A stretch of DNA of 8,553 bases from contig JAHDBX010000050.1 in the NCBI GenBank assembly GCA_020630145.1, forward strand, positions 1 through 8,553, given 5' to 3'. Each line of letters begins with the position of its first letter. Within the stretch, counting starts at the first letter, position 1. This document shows positions 6,987 to 8,553 of this stretch, one piece after another. Source of the DNA: Gammaproteobacteria bacterium (lineage in GTDB: Bacteria; Pseudomonadota; Gammaproteobacteria; HTCC5015). Under the pieces are notes generated by a model. It had not been told where the DNA came from. It saw only the letters and a program-made list of their open reading frames with translations, and made no database searches. A program made the translations under genes and the position numbers.

Positions 6987-7878
6987 GCAAATTGCTGTTC
7001 AATTCGTACATGCAGTTTTTGCCCTTCATTATCTATAATTGATAGCGCATTTTTTTCTATCGCTTCTATATTAATGACAGCTAAACTATGCTGTTGCATA
7101 TCTTCTTTGCTTGAGTAGAGCAGTTGTCCAACGTTTTTTTGCTCGGATTGTATATTATGAGCATTTTCAATTGTAGTAGGTTGATATGAAATATAAGCCA
7201 AACGTTTTTTTAGCTTGCCTAAATATTTCATGCGAGCAACTATTTCTTGTCCTGGGTAGCAGCCTTTTTGGAAATTAATGCCATCAATTAAGTCTAAATT
7301 AAGCATTTGAGCAACAAATAGTTCTTCTGTACCTGTGAATATATGTGGCATTCCCGCTTTAATATCGGCCAATAGCCAACCTTCAGCTGTATAAGTGCTT
7401 ATTTCAGGAGGTAAATTGTATGTGGCTTTGGTGAATTGGTTGCTTTTTTCGCAATAAAGCGTTTATTTGTGGAGTCCAATACTTGAACGGCTAACATATC
7501 ATTGTGCTGACTCACGCTATTTTCATTTTCTTCAATTTCAATCCCTAATTTTCTTATAACGTTTTCGGCAGCGCCATAAAGTGTGTATAGGCTAGAACAG
7601 TTTGTAACTGATACATCTGAACGCATTACAAACATAGATAAACGTTTAACTAAAAAAACTATTTGGTCTTGAGTAGTGATAAGTAAATATGCGTCATCAG
7701 TTTGAATTATGCGAAAAGTTGCGTATACGCGTCCTTTGGGAGAGTTGTAACTGCTAATTTGACTCGTGCCTTGGCTTACTAAAGAAATATCGTTACTAAG
7801 CTGTGCCTGTAGGAAGTCTTTTGCATCGTTTCCAGAGACTTTTATAATGCCAAATTGTGCTGATAAATGTGTATTCAT
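6983..7878 (-). pseudogene. ygfZ: YgfZ/GcvT-family Fe-S maintenance protein, single frameshift
   Basis: YgfZ is a folate-binding paralogue of the glycine-cleavage T-protein that helps maintain some Fe-S enzymes, including the tRNA methylthiotransferase MiaB, in the cytoplasm. The N-terminal part (7878 down to about 7444) has VSGNDAKDFLQAQLSND at residues 14-30 and the PKGRVYATFRI strand at 47-57, then ends at a TAA at 7401-7399. The C-terminal part is in another frame and carries the family signature KGCYPGQE with its invariant Cys (codon 7261-7259), followed by the AR-containing stretch. Homology in the second frame resumes right after an A6 run (7449-7444 on the minus strand). Adding one A there, or a -1 slip, joins both halves into a normal 298-residue protein. 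Start 7878 follows an in-frame stop closely, so no longer N-terminus is possible; the Shine-Dalgarno is poor. Both halves look conserved, so the break is recent, a sequencing error, or bypassed by slippage. Confidence 0.88.
7444..7449 (-). other. ygfZ: A6 run at the ygfZ frameshift point
   Basis: On the minus strand this reads as two AAA lysine codons (residues 144-145) preceded by GCG and followed by GC. One extra A, or a one-base backward slip on the second AAA, moves translation into the frame that encodes the folate-binding family's C-terminal half. Homopolymers of this length are common sites of both sequencing error and polymerase slippage. Confidence 0.75.
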
Positions 7879-8085
7879 AATGTTTGCTTAAAGCCCTTTA
7901 TGAGTAAAAAATTTCTTTTTATTCGTACCAGTTATGTATAGCTTTTATGCAAGTCAATACTTTGGTATATGAATCCAAGATTAATACATGCTTTTAGTTG
8001 CTCAACAAGCGCTGAGCCTTTACAATTCAGCCCTACATGAATTCGTCTTATCAATTCATTAATAGTGTTCAATTGGGCAAAATCA
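7879..8085. other. Divergent intergenic region between ygfZ and sdhAF4
   Basis: This A/T-rich region of about 207 bp holds the promoters of both flanking genes. I found no plausible gene in it. On the minus strand a -35-like TTGACT (7957-7952) faces ygfZ, but no convincing -10 lies at the right distance. On the plus strand there is a better promoter candidate, listed separately. Confidence 0.5.
7998..8026 (+). promoter_or_regulatory. Candidate sigma-70 promoter for sdhAF4-sdhC
   Basis: TTGCTC (7998-8003) and TACAAT (8021-8026, five of six matches) are separated by the ideal 17 bp. Transcription would start near 8033, giving a leader of about 50 bases before the ATG at 8086 and carrying on into sdhC. 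Confidence 0.45.
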
Positions 8086-8271
8086 ATGAGTCAAAAACAA
8101 GATTCTACCAATAAAGATGATGCTTGGTTGGCAGATTTATACAATGAAGAGAAGAGCGATAAAGCGCCGTTGGTGGTGGAAAATGCTCTACCAGAAAACG
8201 GTGGCCCCAAAGGTTTGGAGCCAACACGTTATGGCGACTGGGAAAAGTCAGGCCGCTGTATAGATTTTTAG
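8086..8271 (+). CDS. Succinate dehydrogenase assembly factor 4 (DUF1674/SDHAF4 family)
   Basis: This 61-residue protein is of the SDHAF4 family, which in mitochondria binds the flavinylated catalytic subunit SdhA and promotes its pairing with the iron-sulfur subunit SdhB. The family's C-terminal signature is intact: GGPKGLEPTRYGDWEKSGR at residues 39-57, followed by the terminal CIDF. The N-terminal 35 residues are charged, low in conservation and probably disordered, as is usual. There is no signal peptide or membrane segment. I chose the ATG at 8086; an upstream in-frame GTG at 8065 would add seven residues but has no Shine-Dalgarno, while 8086 has a weak GGG at 8075-8077. It lies 39 bp before sdhC on the same strand, so it is probably the first gene of the complex II operon. 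It differs from SdhE, the flavinylation factor usual in gammaproteobacteria. Confidence 0.88.
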   Translation: MSQKQDSTNKDDAWLADLYNEEKSDKAPLVVENALPENGGPKGLEPTRYGDWEKSGRCIDF

Positions 8272-8300
8272 ATTCCGTTTAAATATAGACGATTAGCCAA

Positions 8301-8305
8301 AGAGG
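8301..8305 (+). promoter_or_regulatory. sdhC: Shine-Dalgarno site fixing the GTG start of sdhC
   Basis: AGAGG lies five bases before the GTG at 8311, good spacing. This and the homology beginning at once after it (VIDPSKPLSPHLQ) decide for GTG over any later ATG. Confidence 0.7.
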
Positions 8306-8310
8306 TTACT

Positions 8311-8553
8311 GTGATCGATCCTAGTAAGCCACTATCGCCACATTTGCAGGTATATCGCTTGCCGATGTTGGCCTTATTATCCATAACCAACCGTATAACA
8401 GGCGTTGCCCTAGCTATGGCCATGGTTTTGTTCCCTTTTTATCTGTTAGCTGCTGCTTTTAATGCGGAGTGTTTCACTTGGATGCAAACCCAATTGTCTG
8501 CATGGTATGGGCAAGTATTCCTGTTTTTGTGCAGCATAGCTTTTGCATATCAT
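8311..8553 (+). CDS. sdhC: Succinate dehydrogenase cytochrome b556 subunit SdhC, 3'-truncated
   Basis: SdhC is one of the two membrane anchors of respiratory complex II; it helps form the ubiquinone site and carries heme b. Only the first 81 codons are in the window. The N-terminus KPLSPHLQVYRLPMLALLS (residues 6-24) is the form common in alphaproteobacteria and mitochondria, rather than the NLDL-x-TIRFP form of E. coli. Ser24 and Arg28 (SITNRITG) match the quinone-site Ser27 and Arg31 of E. coli SdhC. The first membrane helix covers about 29-52 and a second starts near 66. The last codon in the window encodes His81 of FAYH, aligning with the heme-ligand His84 of E. coli. The His usually next to the Arg is Asn27 here. 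The remaining membrane helices and sdhDAB are expected beyond the edge. Confidence 0.93.
   Translation, partial: MIDPSKPLSPHLQVYRLPMLALLSITNRITGVALAMAMVLFPFYLLAAAFNAECFTWMQTQLSAWYGQVFLFLCSIAFAYH

Noticed and set aside
6983..7372. A 129-codon minus-strand frame with a TTG start, as a stand-alone small gene.
   Set aside because: It is the C-terminal half of YgfZ. The homology continues upstream of the TTG in the same frame (for example YNLPPEISTYTAEGWL) up to the A6 run.
7436..7455. A dnaX-like programmed -1 frameshift signal in ygfZ.
   Set aside because: The slippery run is phased as AAA-AAA after GCG rather than A-AAA-AAG, and I saw no clear downstream stem-loop or upstream stimulatory Shine-Dalgarno. 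Simple indel or sequencing error is the more economical explanation.
8065..8085. Upstream GTG start for the SDHAF4 gene.
   Set aside because: There is no ribosome-binding site before it, and the extra residues have no recognisable homology; the ATG at 8086 is simpler.

Overview
This looks like an ordinary chromosomal stretch of an A+T-rich proteobacterium (roughly 40% G+C by eye, not counted), most likely a gammaproteobacterium. The evidence is the protein sequences (Era, RecO, LpxH, PpiB and CysS resemble enterobacterial and pseudomonad members) and the cysS / ppiB-lpxH divergent arrangement, which is the one known from E. coli. LpxH implies a Gram-negative envelope with lipid A. No transposon, phage gene, CRISPR array, tRNA or rRNA was seen.

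Layout. 1-2383 (+): a tightly packed operon, era (5' end cut off) - recO - a DUF455 ferritin-like diiron protein, joined by overlapping stop/start codons. 2388-3640 (-): lpxH and ppiB, one transcription unit converging on the first operon with only 4 bp between the stop codons. 3641-3798: divergent promoter region. 3799-5189 (+): cysS, recognisable over its full length but broken by two small lesions about 25 bp apart. 5190-5354: intergenic with a candidate promoter. 5355-6986 (+): a membrane dCache-GGDEF diguanylate cyclase. 6983-7878 (-): ygfZ, convergent with and overlapping the cyclase by the stop codons, and broken by one frameshift at an A6 run. 7879-8085: divergent promoter region. 8086-8271 (+): an SDHAF4/DUF1674 succinate dehydrogenase assembly factor. 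8311-8553 (+): the start of sdhC, running off the window, presumably followed by sdhDAB.

How they fit together. Most genes are housekeeping: ribosome assembly and DNA repair (era, recO), lipid A synthesis (lpxH), protein folding (ppiB), Cys-tRNA charging (cysS), Fe-S enzyme maintenance (ygfZ) and respiratory complex II with its assembly factor (sdhAF4, sdhC). The regulatory gene is the diguanylate cyclase, whose sensor domain carries the residue pattern described for amino-acid-binding dCache domains.

I do not see a clear new multi-gene system. The points most worth checking are the two disrupted conserved genes (cysS and ygfZ; sequence error or real decay), the amino-acid-type sensor on the cyclase, the DUF455 diiron protein coupled to recO, and the SDHAF4 gene placed directly before an alphaproteobacterial/mitochondrial-looking sdhC, back to back with ygfZ.
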